Of a DNA stretch of 6,148 nt, positions 1 through 5,782 are shown piece after piece. Source of the DNA: Acidobacteriota bacterium (GTDB lineage Bacteria > Acidobacteriota > Terriglobia > Terriglobales > Acidobacteriaceae); the NCBI GenBank assembly GCA_021851625.1, contig JAJZCX010000096.1, positions 1 to 6,148 of the forward strand, written 5' to 3'. How positions within the stretch are numbered: position 1 is the stretch's first letter; every line of letters starts with the position of its first letter. The notes beneath the pieces are model-generated. The model saw only the letters and a program-made list of their open reading frames with translations. It made no database searches and was not told the origin of the DNA. A program made the position numbers and the translations under genes.

Positions 1-704
1 GCACGCGCGCCATGGTTGTAGTGCAGCCGAATAATCCCACCGGGCACTTCACGCAGGCGCAAGAGCGCCGCGCGTTGGAGGCCATCTGCGCTGAGCAGGG
101 GCTGGCGTTGATCGTGGATGAAGTGTTTTTGGATTTCGCGCACGCAGCCCATCCTGAAATCGCCAGCAGGGAATTTAGCTTTGCCACCGGAGAGCATCCG
201 GCGCTCACCTTTGTGTTGAGTGGATTGAGCAAAATCTCCGCACTGCCGCAAATGAAGGTTGCATGGATTGTGAGCCATGGGCCGCAGCAGAAATTGCACG
301 AGGCGCTCGCGCGGTTGGAGGTCATCGCCGACACATTTCTCTCCATGAATGCTCCGCTCCAACACGCGCTGCCTGCCATGTTGGATGCGCGCCACAACAT
401 GCAACGCCAGATTCGTGCGCGCACACAGGCGAATCTGGCCATACTCGACGAACAATTACGCCAGCAGGATTTCGTTGCTCGCCTGCACGTAGAGGCGGGC
501 TGGTATGCAATTCTGCGCGTGCCCGCACTGGCCACGGCAGAGGAAACAGCGGTGCAATTGCTCCAGCGCCAGCACGTGCTGGTGCACCCCGGCAATTTTT
601 ATGGAATGCCCGTGCAGGGTTGGTTGGTCGTGAGCCTGTTGCCGAGGGAAGAGGAATTTCGACTGGGTGTGGAGCGGATAGCGCAGTTCTTCGATCAAAA
701 ATAA
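1..704 (+). CDS. PLP-dependent aminotransferase, class I/II (fold type I), 5'-truncated
   Basis: This is the C-terminal part of a pyridoxal-phosphate aminotransferase, a cytosolic enzyme that moves an amino group between an amino acid and a 2-oxo acid. The frame is open to the left edge, and the ATG at 12 lies inside the conserved VVVQPNNPTG stretch, so the real start is upstream of the window. Counting from that Met, visible landmarks are NNPTG (7-11), the cofactor-binding Asp in VDEVF (D36) and the Schiff-base Lys in SGLSK (K74). About 230 of a usual 380-400 residues are present. The family's phosphate-contacting Arg after the lysine is replaced by Lys (LPQMK, K82), and the C-terminal Arg that normally binds the substrate carboxylate is missing from GWLVVSLLP (203-211). 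The substrate cannot be named from this fragment. It converges on the metallo-hydrolase gene with 64 bp between stops. The family is certain; the exact subfamily is not. Confidence 0.9.
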   Translation, partial: TRAMVVVQPNNPTGHFTQAQERRALEAICAEQGLALIVDEVFLDFAHAAHPEIASREFSFATGEHPALTFVLSGLSKISALPQMKVAWIVSHGPQQKLHEALARLEVIADTFLSMNAPLQHALPAMLDARHNMQRQIRARTQANLAILDEQLRQQDFVARLHVEAGWYAILRVPALATAEETAVQLLQRQHVLVHPGNFYGMPVQGWLVVSLLPREEEFRLGVERIAQFFDQK

Positions 705-768
705 TTGATGAACTTTTGAACGAGTGCATTACAAACACTCTGTCATTCCGAGTGAGCCGCAGGCGTAT

Positions 769-1410
769 TTATTTCCGCAGCAGAAAAGGGTTGCTCGCGC
801 GCTCCTGGCCAATCGTGGTTGCATGGCCGTGGCCGGGAATCACGCGGGTCGTGTCCGGCAATTGCAGTAGACAGTTGTGCAGCGAGCGCAGCAGCGTTTG
901 AAAATCGCCGCCGGGTAAATCCGTGCGTCCAACCGAACCGGCAAAGAGCGTGTCACCCGCCAGCAAAAGATTTTGTTCCGGCAGATGCAGGCACAGACTA
1001 CCTTGCGTGTGGCCGGGCGTGTGCAAAATCTCCGCTGCCGCGCCCGCCACGGTTAGCTTCAGGCCATCGTCCGCGGAGACATCCGGCGGCTGTACCTCTG
1101 GCGGCGCTATGCCAAGCCATCCGGCCTGCACGTCCATCATTTCCAGCAGCGGCAAATCGAGTTGGTTCATGTAAATCGGCGCGCCGGTAATTTTTTTCAG
1201 CCGGACGGCTCCGCCTACGTGGTCGATGTGCGCGTGTGTGATGACGATCTGCTCCACGCGCAGTCGATGTTGGTTGAGAATTTTCAGAATGGATTGAATG
1301 TCATCGCCGGGATCGACGACTGTGGCCGTGTGTGTTTCTGGATCACCGAGAATGCTGCAATTGCATTGCAGCGGGCCAACGGCGAGAATCTCATGGATCA
1401 TGGCGCACAT
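769..1410 (-). CDS. MBL-fold metallo-hydrolase, short glyoxalase II-like (YcbL type)
   Basis: This is a 213-residue metallo-beta-lactamase-fold hydrolase, probably cytosolic and binding two metal ions. The metal ligands are all visible: THAHIDH (H59, H61, D63, H64), TPGHTQGS (H134), GDTLF (D153) and PGHGH (H194). The segment GSVGRTDLPGGD and the ending near SNPFLL are typical of the short glyoxalase II-like group. At this length it lacks the C-terminal helical domain with which classical GloB (about 250 residues) binds glutathione, so a thioester hydrolase with a different thiol substrate is possible; the substrate is not shown by the sequence. The ATG at 1410 gives MCAMIHEIL, and the ATG at 1401 (MIHEILAVGP) fits the usual family start at least as well. 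Neither has a Shine-Dalgarno sequence. It lies downstream of secG on the same strand, separated by a hairpin, and may be transcribed by readthrough. Confidence 0.92.
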   Translation of the reverse strand: MCAMIHEILAVGPLQCNCSILGDPETHTATVVDPGDDIQSILKILNQHRLRVEQIVITHAHIDHVGGAVRLKKITGAPIYMNQLDLPLLEMMDVQAGWLGIAPPEVQPPDVSADDGLKLTVAGAAAEILHTPGHTQGSLCLHLPEQNLLLAGDTLFAGSVGRTDLPGGDFQTLLRSLHNCLLQLPDTTRVIPGHGHATTIGQERASNPFLLRK

Positions 1411-1441
1411 GCAAAGGGAAGTGTGGGCGAGAGAGATGCAA

Positions 1442-1464
1442 CAGCGCCTCGTGTGGAGGCGCTG
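1442..1464 (-). terminator. Hairpin after secG, possible intrinsic terminator or attenuator
   Basis: A perfect 9-bp inverted repeat (1442-1450 CAGCGCCTC, 1456-1464 GAGGCGCTG) encloses a 5-nt loop. It begins four bases after the secG stop codon on the minus strand. The stem is GC-rich and strong, but what follows (TGTTGCATC on the minus strand, counting from the last stem bases) is not a clean U-run. It may therefore be a leaky terminator, or a 3'-end stabilising structure, that lets some transcription reach the metallo-hydrolase gene starting 32 bases further on. Confidence 0.55.
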
Positions 1465-1467
1465 CGC

Positions 1468-1755
1468 TTACTTCTTGGCCGGTGTGCTGGAGGAGATGCC
1501 CTGCAACACAGAGTGGCCCGTGCTTTCGCGTGCAACCAATACGGTCAGGCCAATGGATGTGAGCATGAAGATCACGGCAGCCCAAGTCGTTACCTTGGTC
1601 AGAATATTGGATGCGCCACGCGGCCCAAAGGCCGTCTGCGATCCCTGGCCGCCGAAGGCTCCGGCCAAATCTGCACTGGCGCCCTGTTGCAACAGGATGG
1701 CGCCAATTAACACCAGACAAACAATTACATGCACAATGGTAAGCAAAATAACCAC
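1468..1755 (-). CDS. secG: Protein-export translocase subunit SecG
   Basis: SecG is the small accessory membrane subunit of the SecYEG channel, which moves proteins across or into the inner membrane. The protein shows the family plan. A first membrane helix (VVILLTIVHVIVCLVLIGAI) runs into LLQQG, followed by the cytoplasmic loop ADLAGAFGGQGSQTAFGPRG and a second helix (WAAVIFMLTSIGLTVLV). It has a short tail ending STPAKK. I chose the GTG at 1755 (95 residues) because SecG proteins start directly at the first helix. The frame stays open up to a TTG at 1842, giving 124 residues, but those 29 extra residues are polar, resemble nothing in SecG and begin only 11 bases from the tRNA end. No candidate start has a clear ribosome binding site. 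It follows tRNA-Leu on the same strand and probably shares its promoter. Confidence 0.93.
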   Translation of the reverse strand: MVILLTIVHVIVCLVLIGAILLQQGASADLAGAFGGQGSQTAFGPRGASNILTKVTTWAAVIFMLTSIGLTVLVARESTGHSVLQGISSSTPAKK

Positions 1756-1853
1756 GAAAATCTGCTTTCTATGCAACGCGGATGCGACTGCAACACGCGC
1801 GCGAAAATTTTGGATGTGGCTGGCGATTTCCGCCAAAGCCAAGGCGAGAATTT

Positions 1854-1938
1854 TGGTGCGGAAGAGGGGACTTGAACCCCTATGCCTTGCGGCGCCACCC
1901 CCTCAAGATGGTGTGTCTGCCAATTTCACCACTTCCGC
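1854..1938 (-). tRNA. tRNA-Leu (anticodon GAG)
   Basis: This is an 85-nt class II tRNA on the minus strand with encoded CCA. The acceptor stem GCGGAAG (1938-1932) pairs perfectly with CTTCCGC (1864-1858), followed by discriminator A and CCA (1856-1854). The anticodon stem CCATC/GGTGG (one T-G pair) encloses loop TTGAGGG, placing GAG at 1904-1902, which reads the CUC and CUU leucine codons. A long variable arm with a GCC/GGC stem and GCAA loop, typical of tRNA-Leu, precedes the T-arm AGGGG-TTCAAGT-CCCCT. It sits between tolC and secG on the same strand. Queuosine modification does not apply because position 36 is G, so it is not a substrate of the pathway served by queF in this window. Confidence 0.97.
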
Positions 1939-1960
1939 ATGTAGGATGCTCGCAGTACTC

Positions 1961-1969
1961 AATATAACA
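1961..1969 (-). promoter_or_regulatory. Extended -10 promoter candidate for tRNA-Leu (and secG)
   Basis: On the minus strand the 47-bp gap between the tolC stop and the tRNA reads TGTTATATT at 1969-1961: TATATT with a TGn extension, an extended -10 element that can work without a good -35. No convincing -35 lies 16-18 bp upstream. Initiation about 7 bases downstream would give a short leader of roughly 16 bases before the mature 5' end at 1938. No terminator is visible after tolC, so readthrough from the efflux operon is also possible. Confidence 0.5.
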
Positions 1970-1985
1970 TTCTTTCGCATGAAGA

Positions 1986-3308
1986 TTACTGCGTGTGCAG
2001 CCATGTGCCAAGGCCGCCAGTCTGGCGCAACAGTTGCAACTGCACGCGTTCGACGGCAAAGTCGGCGTCCAATTTATCGATGTAGCGGCTGCGCTCGTCC
2101 ATGCGTGCCTGCTCGGCCTGCTGCGGTGTGACGGCAGGCGCGGTTGCAGCGCCGGAGCCATTCTGCATTTGCACTTGCAGTGCGCTCAGCGTGTCCTGCG
2201 CCAGTTGCTGTTGCAGCGTGGCCACGTCCTGTTCGGCCTTCAGTTCGCGGAGTTGATGTTGCAAGGCGAGGCTCTGCGCGGAGACCTGCGTCTGCGCTTG
2301 CTCCGCTTCATGCCGGGCCACGCTGGCCTCGGCGCTGGATTCAATCCCTTTGGCACGATGAATGGGATCAAAGAGCGGGATGGTCACCTGCACCTCGAAT
2401 CCAAAGTTGTTCTGTTGGAAGCTGGTGTAGTAGTTCTGGTAATTATTGAAGGTTGAAAACAAACTGTACTGCGTGATCTGCTGGAAGCTGGGTCGATAGT
2501 TTTGGCGATTGTCGCCAAAGGCCGTGAACATGCGCGAATTGGCCGTGGCAAAGGCCGCTTGCACTGCTGGACTTTGCGTGGGTTGCAGCGTGCTAGTTGT
2601 TGTGGGATCTGGCAGCGCGGGAATGCTGGCCGCATCCAAAGAGACAGAGTTAGCTGGCAAGCCTGTCAGCGCCGCGATCTGCTGCTGCAATTCTTCCGCG
2701 TGGTCTTCCATCTGCATCTGCTGCAACTGCATTTGTGCGCGCGTCAGGCGGGCGCGGGTCAAGTCCACGTGGCTGGCCACACCGGCGGCCACGCGGTTGC
2801 CAACAATAACAATCAACTGGTCGGCATCACTCATCGCCTCATGCAGCGCAGCGATCTGACGATTGGTTCTGTCCAGATCGAGATACGCAGTTGCCGTGTC
2901 GAGTGTCACTTGCTGTTGCGTGTCTTGCAGAGAAAATTGTGCCGCCTCGATGGCCGCATGTGCCGAGCGCACGTAATCCGGCTGGGAAAAACTGAAGAGC
3001 AAGGATTGCGACTCCGCGTTGAACAGGTTGGGTGTTCCTAGTGGGAAGCCAACCGAATATCCCAGGCCCGCGCCAATATAAAAATTTGGAACATAGGCGC
3101 CACGCGCTTCTGACAAGGACCCGCGCGCCTGCTGCAACTTGGCGTTGGCGATGCGAACCTGGCTGCTGTTTTGCAGCGCCAGATTCACCGCCGAGGCAAG
3201 CGAAATCTGCGCCTGCGCTGCAGCGGGCAGCAGCGTCCATAGCACCAGCAGCAGGGAAGCGCTGGGCAAACTGCCACTGCTGCTACCGAATTGTTTCCAC
3301 CATTTCAT
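1986..3308 (-). CDS. TolC-family outer-membrane efflux channel
   Basis: This 440-residue protein is the outer-membrane exit duct of a tripartite efflux or type I secretion system. A signal peptide has a hydrophobic core about residues 17-31 and a likely cleavage site AQA|Q after residue 33. The mature protein opens with ISLASAVNLALQNS, the standard start of an outer-membrane efflux domain. It continues with Gln/Ala-rich helices containing the family stretch ATAYLDLDRTNRQIAAL and the VAAGVASHVDLTRAR region. A Tyr/Asn/Gln-rich barrel segment (NNYQNYYTSFQQNNFGFEVQ) leads into IPLFDP and a second helical repeat ending in QLLRQTGGLGTWL. The ATG at 3308 precedes the signal peptide directly, with only a weak AGAG as ribosome binding site. 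It is the third gene after the adaptor and the TPR protein, 70 bp from the latter. Its pump partner is not in the window, so the substrate is unknown. Confidence 0.93.
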   Translation of the reverse strand: MKWWKQFGSSSGSLPSASLLLVLWTLLPAAAQAQISLASAVNLALQNSSQVRIANAKLQQARGSLSEARGAYVPNFYIGAGLGYSVGFPLGTPNLFNAESQSLLFSFSQPDYVRSAHAAIEAAQFSLQDTQQQVTLDTATAYLDLDRTNRQIAALHEAMSDADQLIVIVGNRVAAGVASHVDLTRARLTRAQMQLQQMQMEDHAEELQQQIAALTGLPANSVSLDAASIPALPDPTTTSTLQPTQSPAVQAAFATANSRMFTAFGDNRQNYRPSFQQITQYSLFSTFNNYQNYYTSFQQNNFGFEVQVTIPLFDPIHRAKGIESSAEASVARHEAEQAQTQVSAQSLALQHQLRELKAEQDVATLQQQLAQDTLSALQVQMQNGSGAATAPAVTPQQAEQARMDERSRYIDKLDADFAVERVQLQLLRQTGGLGTWLHTQ

Positions 3309-3320
3309 AATCTCTAGCTG

Positions 3321-3328
3321 ATTCTATA
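3321..3328 (-). promoter_or_regulatory. Possible internal -10 element before the TolC-family gene
   Basis: The 70-bp gap between the TPR gene and the channel gene carries TATAGAAT on the minus strand (3328-3321), 12 bases before the channel ATG at 3308. It could give the channel gene its own very short-leader transcript. No good -35 is seen, and an A/T-rich run of this kind can arise by chance. Confidence 0.25.
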
Positions 3329-3378
3329 CGCCGCTCTGCGCGCGCTCAATTTCCACCAGCAAACACGTGGCGCGCGCA

Positions 3379-4410
3379 TCAATGTCCGTCTTTATATCCA
3401 CTGGCCAGTGCGTGTGCCGCCGCAAATTCTTTTTCCGCTCCCGACAGGTCTCCCTGTTGGCGTAATAGATTTCCCAGCATCGCCTCCGCTGCAAAGACGG
3501 GAGACTCCTCCGTCGTGTGCTGCGACGCGATGTACATCCGCAAAAGATTCTGCGCCAGCGCCGAGTCATATTTGTTGCGAACGAGAATCGACGCTCCATC
3601 CATCAATGCGCTGTCATGCTGCGGATCGGCGGCCAAACCGTTGCGAATCGCCTGCTCCATGGCGGTGTAATCGCCACGCCAAGCTTCAAACGAGGCCAAC
3701 TGCATCCACGCATGCGCTGGGGCCGAGGAGTGTGCAATGGCCAGCTTCAACTCCCGCTCTTGCGATTCCGGATCTTTGCGCTTGTGCGCAATGCGCGCCA
3801 TCTGTGCGTGGTAGGCCTCGGCGTTGAGCGGCTGCAATTGCTGTGCTACGTATTCCGCCTTGTTCAATCCACCGCCTAAAAATCCGGGAGCCTCCACTGC
3901 GTACTCGCCCAAGTCGTTCAAGGCGGCCACGCTCTGCGGAGCTGTTTGTACCGCGGCATCAAATTCCGTGTGCACCTTGCGAGCTAGGCCCAGAGCCACG
4001 AACCAGGAAGCGTGCTCGGCTGCCTCGCCATAGCTGCGTCCCAGCCAAGTGTGAAATTCGCTGTTTTCGGGCTGCAAATCGACCGCACGCTGACACGCAT
4101 CGATCGCCTCTGGCCAGCGTTGCTCTGAATAATAGGAACGGCAGAGCAGATTGTGCGCCATGGAGTCCTGTGGATGGGCCGCGAGAATTTTTTGCAGCGC
4201 TGCAATGGCCGCGTCCGCCTCTCCGCGCTCCAACAAAGCGTGCGCACCCTCATCGCCGACTGTCTTCATTGCTTTTGTTGGCTGTACGATTGCGTGCCGA
4301 TTTTTGTGGCTGTGTGCGTGCGCATTTGGCGCTGGCGCACACACAATTGCCAGCGGAAACAATCCCAATGTAAAAAATCGTTGCAGTGTGCGAAGGAATG
4401 TCGGCTTCAT
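3379..4410 (-). CDS. Secreted TPR-repeat protein of the efflux operon
   Basis: This 343-residue protein has a Sec signal peptide (Arg/Lys-containing N-terminus, hydrophobic core about 12-25, likely cleavage AHA|H after residue 32), so it should act in the periplasm or at a membrane surface. Tetratricopeptide repeats are clear at about 55-88 (GAHALLERGEADAAIAALQK) and 89-122 (YYSEQRWPEAIDACQRAVDL), with further degenerate helical repeats to the C-terminus. A stretch APGFLGGGLNKAEYVA near the middle resembles a motif seen in other bacterial TPR proteins. TPR repeats bind proteins and no catalytic motif is visible. The mature N-terminus is His-rich (HSHKNRH). The ATG abuts the adaptor stop codon with no gap (TAA then ATG) and no Shine-Dalgarno sequence, which suggests translational coupling. 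Its position between adaptor and channel suggests a scaffold or assembly role, but that is inference. Confidence 0.85.
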   Translation of the reverse strand: MKPTFLRTLQRFFTLGLFPLAIVCAPAPNAHAHSHKNRHAIVQPTKAMKTVGDEGAHALLERGEADAAIAALQKILAAHPQDSMAHNLLCRSYYSEQRWPEAIDACQRAVDLQPENSEFHTWLGRSYGEAAEHASWFVALGLARKVHTEFDAAVQTAPQSVAALNDLGEYAVEAPGFLGGGLNKAEYVAQQLQPLNAEAYHAQMARIAHKRKDPESQERELKLAIAHSSAPAHAWMQLASFEAWRGDYTAMEQAIRNGLAADPQHDSALMDGASILVRNKYDSALAQNLLRMYIASQHTTEESPVFAAEAMLGNLLRQQGDLSGAEKEFAAAHALASGYKDGH

Positions 4411-5685
4411 TTATGGAGTGCTTTGCACCTGCAGGCCGTTGCGCAGCGTGGAGCCATCCGTGGCGCTCAAGGCAACCACGGCGTGTTCCTCAAGGCCAGA
4501 GAGCACCTGCACCTGCGTCAGGTTCAGCACGCCAATTTGGATGGGAGTCCGCACCAAGCGGCCATCCACGATGCGGTAAACAAAATCCTGCCCGCCTTCA
4601 GCGTGCAGCGCCTCGCGCGGAATCGTCAGCACACTGTTCAGACGTAGCGTCGTTACGGTTAGCGTCACATTCGTGTTGGGCAGCAGAACGCCATCGGCAT
4701 CATCGACGGCGATCAAAGCCTCACCCACATGGCGCGTTCCATACGTGATGATCGTCGAAGGCACCTGCGTGATGTGTCCGTGCCAGATGCGTCCCGGACG
4801 CGCATCCCACACGATGGTCACCGGCTGCCCCAGTGCAAGGCGGCCAATCTCCGGCTCATCGAAGTAGGCGCGAATTTGAATGAGCGCCAAGTTTGCCATG
4901 CGCAACAGCGCATCGCCTGGTTGCACGTACGCGCTGGCCTGCACGGGAACAGAGAAGACTGTGCCCTCAAACGGAGCGCGCACATTTTCCTGTTGCAGTG
5001 TGTCCTGCGCGGCTTGGTAGGCCGCCTGCGCGTTGGATAAGTCCGCAGCCGCGCGCTGCCGGTCGATGGGCGCGTAGCGCTGCGTCTTCTGCTGTTCCAA
5101 ATTTTGCAGGGTCGCAGTGTCAATCGCCAAACGTATCTTGGCAGCCGTTACTTCGCTCTGCGAGGCCGAGCCATTCTGCGCCAGTTGTGTCAGCGAGTTC
5201 AGCAGCGTCTCCGCATGATCGCGCTGCGCGCGGGCTGCATTGATCTTGGCCTGCAACTGGAGTTGCTCATCGCGCGTGCCGCCTTGTTGCACGGCGTCCA
5301 TCTGTGCCTGTGCGGTGCGCAGTGCCGCCAGCGCCGAGGCCACCTGCGCCTGCGCCGCGGCATCGTCCATGGTCAGCAGCAACTGATCCTTGCGGACGCG
5401 CTCTCCTTCATGCACCAAAACGGATTTCACAACACCAGCCACGGGACTGTGCGCGACAAAATCACTCATCGGCTCCACATTGCCGTTCGTGCTCAGATTG
5501 TCGATCAAGTCCGCGCGCTCCGCCGTGGCCGTGTGGATGGGCGTTGCACTCTGCATCCAATGGGGAATCAGTATGGCCAGCAACACCAGCGCCGCTGCCA
5601 GCGCAATCCAGCGCAGTCGTTTGGAACCGGGCGCGGTGGCCGCTCGTGTCGCTGTCGATTCGGAAGCAGAAACGTGCATGTGCAT
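4411..5685 (-). CDS. HlyD/MacA-type periplasmic adaptor (membrane fusion protein)
   Basis: This protein links an inner-membrane pump to a TolC channel. From the ATG at 5685 it has 424 residues. A short polar N-terminus is followed by one membrane helix (about 24-43), then a first lipoyl half (about 71-106, SPVAGVVKSVLVHEGERVRK). A long Ala/Gln-rich coiled-coil hairpin (about 108-232) leads to the second lipoyl half (VRAPFEGTVFSVPVQASAYV, about 235-254), a beta-barrel (about 268-345) and a membrane-proximal domain (350-424) ending VLSGLEEHAVVAL. The C-terminal layout is closest to MacA-type adaptors, which usually serve ABC pumps. The frame is open up to an ATG at 5784, but those 33 extra residues are Trp/Arg-rich, would overlap the queF start and look non-coding. 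The ATG at 5679 is also possible. No Shine-Dalgarno sequence precedes any of them. It is first in the operon with the TPR protein and channel, divergent from queF. Confidence 0.92.
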   Translation of the reverse strand: MHMHVSASESTATRAATAPGSKRLRWIALAAALVLLAILIPHWMQSATPIHTATAERADLIDNLSTNGNVEPMSDFVAHSPVAGVVKSVLVHEGERVRKDQLLLTMDDAAAQAQVASALAALRTAQAQMDAVQQGGTRDEQLQLQAKINAARAQRDHAETLLNSLTQLAQNGSASQSEVTAAKIRLAIDTATLQNLEQQKTQRYAPIDRQRAAADLSNAQAAYQAAQDTLQQENVRAPFEGTVFSVPVQASAYVQPGDALLRMANLALIQIRAYFDEPEIGRLALGQPVTIVWDARPGRIWHGHITQVPSTIITYGTRHVGEALIAVDDADGVLLPNTNVTLTVTTLRLNSVLTIPREALHAEGGQDFVYRIVDGRLVRTPIQIGVLNLTQVQVLSGLEEHAVVALSATDGSTLRNGLQVQSTP

Positions 5686-5700
5686 GGAGGTTAAAAGGTC

Positions 5701-5706
5701 AGTATA
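5701..5706 (-). promoter_or_regulatory. Candidate -10 of the adaptor-TPR-TolC operon
   Basis: On the minus strand TATACT (5706-5701, within CTATATACT) lies 15 bases before the adaptor ATG at 5685. Initiation would fall near 5694, leaving a leader of roughly nine bases, too short for a normal Shine-Dalgarno site, and none is present. A clear -35 is not seen at the usual spacing. The assignment also supports 5685 rather than 5784 as the start codon. Confidence 0.4.
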
Positions 5707-5731
5707 TAGGACGCGCCAAAACCAAAATGGA

Positions 5732-5746
5732 TGCAGGACTCTTGCA
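5732..5746. promoter_or_regulatory. Imperfect 15-bp dyad in the divergent intergenic region, candidate operator
   Basis: The half-sites TGCAGGA (5732-5738) and TCTTGCA (5740-5746) form an inverted repeat around C5739 with one mismatch in seven pairs. Its centre is about equally far from the predicted start points of the adaptor operon (near 5694) and queF (near 5783). A regulator bound here would sit around -45 of both promoters. A tandem CCAAAA pair (5716-5727) lies beside it. Chance occurrence of a dyad this short is quite possible. Confidence 0.3.
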
Positions 5747-5770
5747 CGACACCTGGCCGCATCCCCCCAG

Positions 5771-5776
5771 TACAAT
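5771..5776 (+). promoter_or_regulatory. queF -10 element, probable leaderless transcript
   Basis: TACAAT, one base from the sigma-70 consensus, ends exactly six bases before the queF ATG at 5783. Normal initiation would begin on or beside the A of the start codon, giving a leaderless mRNA. The AGGAG at 5777-5781 looks like a Shine-Dalgarno sequence but is a single base from the ATG, too close to work. TTGCAC at 5742-5747 resembles a -35 box, but a 23-bp spacer makes it a poor partner. Confidence 0.5.
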
Positions 5777-5782
5777 AGGAGC

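Noticed and set aside
263..901. Plus-strand frame of 212 codons overlapping the aminotransferase
   Set aside because: It is a frame-shifted shadow of the aminotransferase gene, Arg/Ala/Gly-rich, and continues antisense into the metallo-hydrolase. No domain is visible.
1298..2131. Plus-strand open frame of 277 codons across the metallo-hydrolase, secG and tRNA-Leu
   Set aside because: It runs antisense through two well-supported genes and the tRNA. The peptide RGLEPLC in it is the familiar false translation of an antisense tRNA-Leu. It matches no protein family I recognise.
1880..2161. Minus-strand frame of 93 codons containing SGEIGRHTILRGWRRKA
   Set aside because: The C-terminus is the false translation of tRNA-Leu itself, and the rest overlaps the end of the TolC-family gene out of frame.
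2502..3041. Plus-strand frame of 179 codons opposite the TolC-family gene
   Set aside because: It lies wholly antisense to the channel gene, whose signal peptide and efflux domains are clear. The length follows from GC-rich codon bias on the other strand.
3338..3377. GCGCGC-rich pair of tracts between the TPR gene and the channel gene as a possible terminator or attenuator
   Set aside because: The tracts are self-complementary low-complexity sequence with a loop of over 20 bases and no U-run, so a specific hairpin is not supported.
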